DNA of 15,063 nt, from contig JANQHY010000247.1 of the NCBI GenBank assembly GCA_028282395.1, positions 1 through 15,063 of the forward strand. The letters are read 5' to 3'. Both the position numbers and the translations under genes were made by a program. This stretch comes from Gammaproteobacteria bacterium. Its GTDB lineage: Bacteria > Pseudomonadota > Gammaproteobacteria > UBA12402. Below the pieces are notes generated by a model. The model was not told where the DNA came from. It saw nothing but the letters and a program-made list of their open reading frames with translations, and did no database searches. Below, one piece after another: positions 7,485 to 14,571 of this stretch (positions within the stretch are counted from its first letter, which is position 1; the number at the start of each line of letters is the position of its first letter).

Positions 7485-7535
7485 GACGACTCCTCTTATC
7501 TTATTTAGGTAAATCGACTTTTCATCGGCACACTC

Positions 7536-7541
7536 ATTATA
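7536..7541 (-). promoter_or_regulatory. Candidate -10 box for the nnrE-tsaE-mutL-miaA operon
   Basis: The minus strand reads TATAAT in the birA-nnrE gap, about 50 bases before the nnrE start. No good -35 hexamer lies at standard spacing. A palindrome (7561-7574: TGCGAA, two bases, TTCGCA) sits just upstream, where an operator would be possible, but this is not established. Confidence 0.35.
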
Positions 7542-7560
7542 TACCTAACACCGGCCAAGA

Positions 7561-7574
7561 TGCGAATCTTCGCA
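7561..7574. repeat. Short palindrome between birA and nnrE
   Basis: A six-base perfect inverted repeat, TGCGAA/TTCGCA, has two central bases. It lies right after the birA stop and upstream of the nnrE -10 candidate. The two-base centre makes a stable RNA hairpin unlikely, and no T-run follows, so it resembles a protein site more than a terminator. Confidence 0.35.
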
Positions 7575-7581
7575 GCGGAAT

Positions 7582-8268
7582 TTAGGTTGAAGTGAAATCT
7601 GCTTTCCCAACAAGGTAGCGCTGCCACTCATCATGAAAATAGTCAAAACCTTCCTGTTGAAAAATTTCAATCATGGCCAGCAGTTCGCTAATGATCTCTG
7701 CCACCAAAGGGTTCCTATTAATATAATGACCAGTTATCTGTCGTAGACTCGCCCATGGCTGATCAATCTCAGCATCGGTTACCGCCATATTAACATTGAG
7801 TCCCAATCCAATTACTGCATCACAATTATCGCCGCAAGTCATTAAATCAACCAGAATGCCAGCAATTTTTTTTCCGCGCCATAGAAGATCATTCGGCCAC
7901 TTATAGCCAATTGCTTCATCATTACTATAACGTTTAATCACACGGATAACTGCCAACCCAACCACTAGACTCAATTTTTCATACTGGCCATACAGACGAC
8001 AACGGCAAGAAAAATAGATATTCTCACCAAAAGGTGAATGCCAGCGCCGCCCTACTTTTCGCCCACGCCCAGCACTCTGCTGCTCTGCCAAACAGATCTG
8101 ATAGGCAGCACTAATTGCTGAATCGTCTAACTGTTGTAGATAACTATTAGTCGAAGGTAGTTTGGTAAAAACTTCAAGCGCCACCTGCTGACTAAACTGT
8201 GACGGCAACAAGGCAAGAATTTTTTTATCATCAAGCAAAATAGTCGTCGGCGTATTATTTTTCGTCAT
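7582..8268 (-). CDS. birA: Biotin-protein ligase, catalytic core only (short BirA)
   Basis: BirA activates biotin with ATP and attaches it to the biotin carrier protein of acetyl-CoA carboxylase. The catalytic core is clear: PSTN (38-41), AGRGR (66-70) and RRWHSPFGENIYFS, then KWPND (123-127), KKIAGIL (133-139) and GLGLNVN (154-160). At 228 residues it is short. The N-terminal winged helix of two-domain BirA is absent, though residues 10-36 (ILLDDKKILALLP...) align with the stretch after that domain in E. coli. The protein stops at YLVGKADFTST, losing most of the C-terminal SH3-like domain of about 45 residues. Other frames after the stop give no recognisable continuation. The start is six bases after the giant gene stop, without a good ribosome site, so coupling is likely. 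Without the winged helix it should not act as a biotin-operon repressor. Confidence 0.9.
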   Translation of the reverse strand: MTKNNTPTTILLDDKKILALLPSQFSQQVALEVFTKLPSTNSYLQQLDDSAISAAYQICLAEQQSAGRGRKVGRRWHSPFGENIYFSCRCRLYGQYEKLSLVVGLAVIRVIKRYSNDEAIGYKWPNDLLWRGKKIAGILVDLMTCGDNCDAVIGLGLNVNMAVTDAEIDQPWASLRQITGHYINRNPLVAEIISELLAMIEIFQQEGFDYFHDEWQRYLVGKADFTST

Positions 8269-8274
8269 AATTAA

Positions 8275-11200
8275 TTATTCTGTTAAAGTATTCTCTATCT
8301 GCTCCTGCAGAGTGATTGGCGGCTCACGCAATGTTTGATCATAGTGATCGGCACTATCAGTAAGAGTTCGATACATAGCAGATATCAGCGACTCACGTTG
8401 CTCCCCTTCTTCAATAGTCGCTGCAGCAACCTCACTGTTGATTGAACGACTATAGGCAATCGCTGTTGCATCGCGCATCACCGCATCATGAATATCACGA
8501 TGAACTGTCAACAATTTCTCAGCATCTGTTTCTGGTAATGTGTGTTGCTTCATAGACCATTCAATCAACTCCTGCAACATAATACAATCCATTAAAACCA
8601 CCTCATCATCTTCACCGTGGCGAATGGCGTTGGTAATTTCTACAATCGTATCGGCATAAACCATGCCAAGATTATCATTCTGCAACCATTGTCTGATTGC
8701 ATCACTCTCCTGCTCCAATGCAACCAAGCCCATCTCAACACGATCCGCATCACTTTCTGCCAGGTGACCATAAGTCTCATCGATGTCATCATCAACAGGT
8801 AGCTGTTTTGCAACCATACTATCTACAGTGCTGACTTGTTGCATCTGTAGCTGTTGTTTAGCTGCAGTAGACAGTTTACCACTAAGTTTTTGCTGCAGCT
8901 CCAAGATAGCCGGCTTAATTCTACCTACGTCAATAGACATTAAAATACGCTGGTAATTTAGCAACTGTGGATCATCAGCCGTTGCTACTAAGTGATTAAA
9001 CGCTTTCGCATACTCTTGTAAATAGGCTTGCTTGTCCTCTGCAGAAATTGTCTTATCAAGACTGACAACAATAATAGCAGCCAGCACCGGCGCCAACCGC
9101 GCTCTATCACGAATAAAATTTTCATCACGATTTTCTAAGTCAATAAGGTTGGCAAACATAAAATAGCAACCATAATAGTCAACCCGAATCAGTGCGATAT
9201 GGTCATCATTTTTGCTACTATAATCAGCAACCGCACGTTGCCATTTCTTATATTGATTATAAACGGCCGTACAGACTACTGGATCACTAGTGTCAAACAT
9301 TGTCATCACATTACCATCATCCTGTGCCAACAGTGCAGCAAAGGTCCGATTAATTATCACCATCGCTTCAGCAGATAGGCCAATGTGCTCTTCAGGCCCT
9401 TCACTGTCATCCGCTGTAAAGACATAAACCGCCATATGTTGCGGTTGATCAAATGCGCCAAATAGTTTTACAAAACCGTGCTCTACCGTTTCCGCTGCTA
9501 ATATCTGTTGAGCACCGTGTTGTTGGTAAAATTGATAAAGCGCCCGTTTAATTTTCTGCATAGTGACTTCTGCCACACTCAACTGACCAGAGAAATATTG
9601 ATTAGCGGCTGTACGGGCAAAACTTATCGCTTGCGCAACCATCTTAGCAAGCTGATTAATATCTCCCTCCTGTGCCTGCTGAAAATTTTCAATCTCTACA
9701 CTAATATTTTTTCTATGAGTCCTACCAATACTGGTCAAGAACCAAAACATGACTATCGCTGACTGCTCCAACAGAGGTAACGTTTCCTCAACAGTGTGTA
9801 ACACCGGCTCACACTCAGGAAAGCTATTCAACCACTGTAGAAGTTCACTCGACACCGCAGTAGTGAATTCTGACAATGCCTTTTCATCGGTTAGTGGCGT
9901 TAGCGTCAATAGATTACCAACACGCTCTTTCAGTGACAGCAACGCTGCATTTTCACTCATCATGATGTTGGTAACGATATCAAAGGTCTGAAATAGTTGC
10001 CCATCACGTGGCAAGCTTACCATCTGTAAAACTTGGTCATAGCCAATCTGTGCACTAATCGCAACAACTTTTTCTCGCGGCAACGTAATCATTGCTAGCG
10101 GCTCTGTTTGGTCTGCCACTTCATCAACCACTGCTGGTGCATCACTGTTATCCTCCTGTTGCAAAAGCTGCGCAGTCTCTTCAGCATTAGGAATCGTGAT
10201 TGCCTCAGAAGCGTCTAATATCCCATTAATTTTTTGACAAAATTCATTGACACTGGACGCCTCAACCAACATCTGCTGTAGCAATTTTCTCTCTTCACTA
10301 GCATCTTCCTCACTATCATCCAAAAGTTGCCAATGAAAGTTGGCATAAAAAGTATCACTTACCGCATCCTGCTGAGTAAAATCACTGCGATTTTTTTCCT
10401 TCTCTACCAAAGTCGCCAATGTAACAAAGTGGTTATATTCAACTAAACACTCATCACGGTTAAGAAATGCGCCAAACTCAGTATACGCTTCTTGACTTGG
10501 TAGCTTGATACGCTTATTACCCTGCTGTGTAAAAAACGCATTTAACTGTTGACAAAATTGATAGCCATCATTAGCGCTTGCTAAACACTGCTGTAAACGC
10601 TTACGCATTGCTCGTGTATTTCGCAACAAACTGTCCTCTACTACAATCTCCTCGATTACAAGCCGATATTTTTCAAAAAACTCTTGACTCACTTCACCAT
10701 TGTCATCAAATTCTCTGCGTTGCTCTGGCTGCTGGTAGTAATAACGTTCAACTAAATACGCTAATTTTCTAAAATTCGAATACTGTTGTGCATAACGCTG
10801 TTGCGGTGACAATGCGCTCAAGGATTTTTGTGGTTGGCTGCTCTCTTCTACTATCTGAGCAGCAATACCAAGCAGATATTGGCGTAACTCTTCCTCACTT
10901 GCTAAGTCAATCACGCCACTTTTAACAACTTTGTTAACACGCGTTTCATCAATGAATAAACATGGCCAACATGATGATTGTGGTTCAGCTGGTGCCTCAA
11001 AATAGATAACGCCCTGACAACTCTCTTTTTCAACAATTAGATCAGTACCATTAGGCAACTTATTCACTAAAGCAAATACCGCACCACGAGCAACCATATC
11101 ACGACATAGTCTCATTGCTTCAACAGGGCTATTACCCTCACTCAAACCACCCAATAACCCCTGTATAATTTTACGTTCAGCCAACGCTATCTGTTCACTA

Positions 11201-13554
11201 GACGCTAACGCTACAGTAACCATTAAACTACGCTCACCCGCCTGAGTTATCTGTTGCAAAAACTCTTTTGCTGCCGTTAGACGCTCAGGACTTAATGTTA
11301 ACGCAATCTCTCCGTTCTCAACCCGCTGCTTAGTTTTATCCACTAGCGAGTAGATCGGCCATTTTTCCGGCCAGTGGAGGTATTCTGGATCAGTAATCAA
11401 CGAGGAAAGAAACGCTTCACTATTAAAGCAATCAGTCAATAACAGAAGATTTTTAATATCAAGATAGACCTGCTCATTATCACGCTCAATAAAAAATGCT
11501 GCTTTTAATCTATCGTTATAATCATTATTCGGCTTTTTCTCTGCACGTTCAAGTAAATCGACATCAATTGCTTGAACTAATTCAACAAAAAACTGAAACA
11601 AGTCAGCATTATCTGACAATGAGACAACCGGTTTTAACTCAACCAATTCAGGCGCTGGTGTTGCAACCGGTTTAGGTGCGGATGGGATACTATCCTTCGT
11701 CACTGCCAATGAAATATCATCGCCATAAACAGAGTGAATAACATAGTCAACTGTCTGTTTAAAGTTAGTTAGGTTGGTAATATAATCACCTTGTGCTTGA
11801 GCAACTTTTACCAAAATTTGCGTCTGTGGATATTTACGTAAATAGCGCCGCCAAAACTGCTGTTCATCTTGAGAGACTTGTCTCTCATCCTGCTGCAATC
11901 TATTCTGATAATCAATATAGACAATCAACTCTCTTGCTGCTTTACCACGTATCTTTTCTGCACCTTCATCAAGACCAAAATAAGCTTTCTGTTGTGTTAG
12001 CGCTTTCCCTTTAACCGTTTTAAAATAGTCTTGAATAGCAATTAACAGTTCAGCAAGAAACTGATTAATCGCCTGCGCCTCATCTGCCACTGCTGACGGT
12101 TTATTAGCTATGTTTTTCACCCGCCGCGGCTGCTGAGCCTTTTTTGGGTTTGGCTCTGGTGTTGGCTCAACCGTTATTGAAGAAAGCACCGCTCTAGGTG
12201 ATGACAACGCCGAAGCAATATCCTGCATTGTCTTCTCTCTTTCCATCTCCTGCCGCGCTTTGTCGGCCTGCGCTTTTTTAGCTGCGGCACGTTTGCGCCG
12301 GCGCTCCTGTGACACTTCACGTTGACGCATAATCTCTTTATCAATCGCCCAACCTTTCGGTAACGGCCACGGTTGCTGGCTAGCGAGCCAATGCAACTTC
12401 CAACTAATCAGCAACCAGATTAAATTAACCGCGCCAGATTGGTTGATATAGTCAATGCGCCCCGCTTCATGATGAAACAGATAGGGCCAGAATAGCGGTT
12501 TAGTATCTGTTTGACGATAAGCTTGTGCCTGACATAATAGACGCTTCATCTCTCTCATCTCACTGCTATTCTCAGGCTCATCAACAATCTCCTCTTCAAG
12601 AAGTTCATCAGCAGTCAAATTGAAAGAGGCCAAATCATTATAAGCAACATTCTGCTCAACAAATTTTACAAACTCTTCATCCATGCCAACAACCTGATTG
12701 ACCGTTATTTCATCGCCCTGGGCAGCTATTCTACTGTAAACCGTATCACTACTCTGCAACATAATAATTTTAGCCGCTAAGCTACTGTCATGCTCAAACG
12801 CCTTCTCAATATCAATACGTCGCTGTTCGGCTAAATTGTCTGAATAACGCTCTGTGTTGCTGCGGATATATGCCATCCCATGGGTGATGGCATCACGAAT
12901 GGTTAACCAAGTTACTACACCACTCGATACACTGTTCTGCTGTTGCTGATTAGCAATGCACTCAACTGCCAGTTTTACCTTTCTAGGTAGAAGCTTCGCT
13001 TTTTTGATCCCAGCAACCATTGCGGTAATTTTTGCCCGCAACATTTCGCCACGATAATAGGGTTCAATAATGATGAGTTTTGCCTGAGTTATCTTCTCAA
13101 CAGCAAATGTTACTTCGAGTAGTGCGGTACTCCAATGATCATGAGCTAGCTGATAGGGCGCATAGAAACGGTGCTGGCGGATCTGCTTCGCCTCCTCACG
13201 TTTATGGCGGCTATTCCAGCGCTGTACAATCTCAATCGCTGCGCGAAAATCGTGGCCAATAGGGTCATGATGGTCACGACATGCCCACCCTTCTTGCTCA
13301 ACAATATGGCATAGTGAGAAAGTGATGGTCTGATCGGCATCGATATGCGTTGCTGGCACTAATCCATCATCACCATCAGACAAAACCAGCGCTGCAGCAA
13401 CTGACATCTCCAAGTCGCTAGAGATAATACTCTCGATCTGCTTATCGCCAATATCAAAAGTTAGCCCGTCAATCCGCTCTTTAAGGTAGTTCTGCAGATG
13501 GAGATGAATTTCACCATTGCTATATGTGTAAGTGGTATTAAGCTTAGCTGCCAT
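8275..13554 (-). CDS. Giant 1759-residue protein with pseudo-CE-protease-like N-terminus and internal repeats
   Basis: I recognise no overall family. No signal peptide or membrane segments are seen, so it is a cytoplasmic or non-Sec-exported protein. Residues about 131-225 match the clan-CE (ULP/YopJ) layout: HDHW at 138-141, IIEP with Glu164, then QQNSVSSG (205-212), where Q-x-N-x-x-D-C-G is expected; the catalytic Cys is Ser211 (AGT). Trp-Pro boxes begin at residues 356, 732 and 863. A basic helical stretch (405-445) is followed by Pro-rich linkers (461-480, 622-643). Two related repeats span 926-1036 and 1040-1132. The remainder to 1759 is helical and acidic, with a Glu-bearing tail. ATG 13554 follows AAGG by six bases. 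It lies in one strand run with a 45-codon frame upstream and birA downstream. A large translocated effector or structural scaffold is possible; function is inference. Confidence 0.85.
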   Translation of the reverse strand: MAAKLNTTYTYSNGEIHLHLQNYLKERIDGLTFDIGDKQIESIISSDLEMSVAAALVLSDGDDGLVPATHIDADQTITFSLCHIVEQEGWACRDHHDPIGHDFRAAIEIVQRWNSRHKREEAKQIRQHRFYAPYQLAHDHWSTALLEVTFAVEKITQAKLIIIEPYYRGEMLRAKITAMVAGIKKAKLLPRKVKLAVECIANQQQQNSVSSGVVTWLTIRDAITHGMAYIRSNTERYSDNLAEQRRIDIEKAFEHDSSLAAKIIMLQSSDTVYSRIAAQGDEITVNQVVGMDEEFVKFVEQNVAYNDLASFNLTADELLEEEIVDEPENSSEMREMKRLLCQAQAYRQTDTKPLFWPYLFHHEAGRIDYINQSGAVNLIWLLISWKLHWLASQQPWPLPKGWAIDKEIMRQREVSQERRRKRAAAKKAQADKARQEMEREKTMQDIASALSSPRAVLSSITVEPTPEPNPKKAQQPRRVKNIANKPSAVADEAQAINQFLAELLIAIQDYFKTVKGKALTQQKAYFGLDEGAEKIRGKAARELIVYIDYQNRLQQDERQVSQDEQQFWRRYLRKYPQTQILVKVAQAQGDYITNLTNFKQTVDYVIHSVYGDDISLAVTKDSIPSAPKPVATPAPELVELKPVVSLSDNADLFQFFVELVQAIDVDLLERAEKKPNNDYNDRLKAAFFIERDNEQVYLDIKNLLLLTDCFNSEAFLSSLITDPEYLHWPEKWPIYSLVDKTKQRVENGEIALTLSPERLTAAKEFLQQITQAGERSLMVTVALASSEQIALAERKIIQGLLGGLSEGNSPVEAMRLCRDMVARGAVFALVNKLPNGTDLIVEKESCQGVIYFEAPAEPQSSCWPCLFIDETRVNKVVKSGVIDLASEEELRQYLLGIAAQIVEESSQPQKSLSALSPQQRYAQQYSNFRKLAYLVERYYYQQPEQRREFDDNGEVSQEFFEKYRLVIEEIVVEDSLLRNTRAMRKRLQQCLASANDGYQFCQQLNAFFTQQGNKRIKLPSQEAYTEFGAFLNRDECLVEYNHFVTLATLVEKEKNRSDFTQQDAVSDTFYANFHWQLLDDSEEDASEERKLLQQMLVEASSVNEFCQKINGILDASEAITIPNAEETAQLLQQEDNSDAPAVVDEVADQTEPLAMITLPREKVVAISAQIGYDQVLQMVSLPRDGQLFQTFDIVTNIMMSENAALLSLKERVGNLLTLTPLTDEKALSEFTTAVSSELLQWLNSFPECEPVLHTVEETLPLLEQSAIVMFWFLTSIGRTHRKNISVEIENFQQAQEGDINQLAKMVAQAISFARTAANQYFSGQLSVAEVTMQKIKRALYQFYQQHGAQQILAAETVEHGFVKLFGAFDQPQHMAVYVFTADDSEGPEEHIGLSAEAMVIINRTFAALLAQDDGNVMTMFDTSDPVVCTAVYNQYKKWQRAVADYSSKNDDHIALIRVDYYGCYFMFANLIDLENRDENFIRDRARLAPVLAAIIVVSLDKTISAEDKQAYLQEYAKAFNHLVATADDPQLLNYQRILMSIDVGRIKPAILELQQKLSGKLSTAAKQQLQMQQVSTVDSMVAKQLPVDDDIDETYGHLAESDADRVEMGLVALEQESDAIRQWLQNDNLGMVYADTIVEITNAIRHGEDDEVVLMDCIMLQELIEWSMKQHTLPETDAEKLLTVHRDIHDAVMRDATAIAYSRSINSEVAAATIEEGEQRESLISAMYRTLTDSADHYDQTLREPPITLQEQIENTLTE
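10159..10779 (-). repeat. Tandem pair of about 100-residue repeats in the giant protein
   Basis: Residues 926-1036 and 1040-1132 align along their length. Both begin Y-x-x-F-x-x-L-A-x-L-V-E (YSNFRKLAYLVER versus YNHFVTLATLVEK) and share VS-x-x-F, R-x-LQQ-x-L and FCQ-x-(L/I)-N. Both close with a basic or Ile-Pro segment (IKLPSQEAY versus ITIPNAEET). The unit looks all-helical. Divergence shows the duplication is old. Confidence 0.7.
10852..10968 (-). repeat. Trp-Pro box, copy 3 (giant protein residues 863-901)
   Basis: WPCLFIDETRVNKVVKSGVI is followed by DLASEEEL and a helix. It lies just before the tandem repeats at residues 926-1132. It shares WP-x-LF with copy 1 and DETxxxxVxxGxIxLxSxExL with copy 2. 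Confidence 0.55.
11245..11361 (-). repeat. Trp-Pro box, copy 2 (giant protein residues 732-770)
   Basis: WPIYSLVDKTKQRVENGEI is followed by ALTLSPERL and a helix ending FLQQI. It aligns closely with copy 3, sharing WP, D-(K/E)-T, V-x-x-G-x-I-x-L and S-x-E-x-L. Confidence 0.55.
12400..12489 (-). repeat. Trp-Pro box, copy 1 (giant protein residues 356-385)
   Basis: This reads WPYLFHHEAGRIDYINQSG, then AVNLIWLL. It fits the pattern W-P-x-x-F-x-x-(D/E)...(I/V)-x-x-G-x-(I/V)-x-L shared with copies 2 (11245-11361) and 3 (10852-10968). It may mark a repeated domain. Confidence 0.5.
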
Positions 13555-13562
13555 GTCATGCC

Positions 13563-13700
13563 TTATTGTTTCATTAAAACCTCTCCGTCACTCCCTTTAG
13601 TATATAAGATATTGGCATAAGTTCGTAGAACCGTTTGCCACTCCGCCTCTGCTTCTGCTTGTGGATACGTAGTAGCATTTGAAAATTGAGGAGCGATCAT
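13563..13700 (-). CDS. Small 45-residue reading frame upstream of the giant gene, or a truncated gene remnant
   Basis: From the ATG at 13700 the frame reads MIAPQFSNATTYPQAEAEAE, then WQTVLRTYANILYTKGSDGE and VLMKQ, then stop, with ordinary codon choice. It ends eight bases before the giant gene start, and the AAGG that probably serves the giant gene follows its stop, so co-transcription is likely. The ribosome site for the ATG is weak (AGG about eleven bases away). The frame stays open upstream to 13808, and the extra residues just before the ATG (GFNERYVQVKFL) also look protein-like. So it could be the 3' remnant of a longer gene whose start was lost. I recognise no family. Confidence 0.45.
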   Translation of the reverse strand: MIAPQFSNATTYPQAEAEAEWQTVLRTYANILYTKGSDGEVLMKQ

Positions 13701-13859
13701 TAGAAATTTTACCTGTACATACCGCTCATTAAATCCGTAAATTAATTTTGCGAAACACCCTAAGTAACTGAAAATATTAAGGTGAAGGAAGCAACACCAC
13801 CCCCTTAATCATCTTCAATAGTTATTCAGATAAGAAATCAAAAAATTTTGGCCAAATAC

Positions 13860-13888
13860 TTGACATCCGCTATTTCTGCACCTATGAT
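13860..13888 (+). promoter_or_regulatory. Consensus sigma-70 promoter of the small exported protein
   Basis: TTGACA (13860-13865) and TATGAT (13883-13888) are separated by exactly 17 bases. Eleven of twelve hexamer bases match the consensus, making this the best promoter in the window. The leader to the ATG at 13920 would be about 25 bases and includes GAGGGA as ribosome site. Strong constitutive expression is expected. Confidence 0.8.
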
Positions 13889-13919
13889 GGCGCCTTCAAT
13901 TTTTAAGTGAGGGATGTAA

Positions 13920-14372
13920 ATGAATAAAATAATCAGCTCTGTCGCAGCATGTGTTTTTCTGCTTGGCGCCACGCCAGCTTTTGCTAATAATGGTGACGTT
14001 ATTCTTAACTTTGATACATCTGCCTTAACTGCAAAAGGGCTATCATCGCTAGCTTTCTATTATGATGGAAAATTTGATAACAGTGGCTTCTATTTTGAGA
14101 ACCAACAAGATGTCATCAGAAATAGTACTGTTGTACTAAGTCACGATAATATCGGTGTTACTTTAGAGGACGATGATTTAATTGGATCTACTGGAAAATG
14201 GACCTTTACAAACGAAATTAACCCAGGTGATCTATCCAAACCCGTTTGTAATCTAAAAAGAGATTTCCAGCCAGGTACTTACAACGTGACCTTAGGAACA
14301 GAACCTTTGTATAATAAGAATTTACACATGAAAATTGGCTACGCGATCACTTGCCGCGTTAACATGCAATAA
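13920..14372 (+). CDS. Small exported protein of unknown function
   Basis: This 150-residue protein has a clear Sec signal peptide: MNK, a hydrophobic core (IISSVAACVFLLGA) and an Ala-Phe-Ala cleavage site after residue 22. The mature part of about 128 residues has many alternating polar and hydrophobic residues and aromatic pairs (FYYDG, FYFE), suggesting a beta-rich fold. It has two cysteines, Cys110 and Cys145, that could form a disulfide in the periplasm. I recognise no family. It has its own consensus promoter and GAGGGA ribosome site and appears to be a single-gene unit, diverging from the giant gene on the other strand and followed by a hairpin at 14441-14468. The absence of a lipobox (Cys11 is in the core, not at the cleavage site) argues for a soluble periplasmic or secreted product. 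Confidence 0.85.
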   Translation: MNKIISSVAACVFLLGATPAFANNGDVILNFDTSALTAKGLSSLAFYYDGKFDNSGFYFENQQDVIRNSTVVLSHDNIGVTLEDDDLIGSTGKWTFTNEINPGDLSKPVCNLKRDFQPGTYNVTLGTEPLYNKNLHMKIGYAITCRVNMQ

Positions 14373-14440
14373 AGTAGATGGTAATTTGGTCTGCCATAGA
14401 CTAACTTGCCAAGGCAATTTGCTTACCCAGCTAAGCTTTT

Positions 14441-14468
14441 ACTCTCTCCTGCTGTTGCCGGAGAGAGT
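14441..14468 (+). terminator. Hairpin after the small exported gene, possible terminator
   Basis: ACTCTCTCC (14441-14449) pairs perfectly with GGAGAGAGT (14460-14468) across a ten-base loop. The run after it is only ATTTGAT, so intrinsic termination would be weak. On the other strand there is no T-run. It may also act as a 3' stabilising hairpin. Confidence 0.5.
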
Positions 14469-14497
14469 ATTTGATCAGTAACCGGCATTGTGCCTGA

Positions 14498-14527
14498 TTG
14501 ACAAACCCTTACTCCTCTCTCTACACT
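14498..14527 (+). promoter_or_regulatory. Candidate sigma-70 promoter of the ddl-like gene
   Basis: A perfect TTGACA (14498-14503) is followed after 18 bases by TACACT (14522-14527), a four-of-six match to the -10. A TATAAT further on (14549-14554) lacks a matching -35. The ddl-like start is at 14572. Confidence 0.5.
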
Positions 14528-14571
14528 ATTCTGCAGATCATATAACAATATAATGGAACCGAAGGATTACA

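Noticed and set aside
7510..7581. Missing BirA C-terminus hidden in another frame by a frameshift
   Set aside because: The other minus-strand frames after the stop give no recognisable biotin-ligase C-terminal sequence and soon end.
13599..13604. Minus-strand TATACT as promoter of the giant gene
   Set aside because: No acceptable -35 lies upstream and the box falls inside the small reading frame at 13563-13700.
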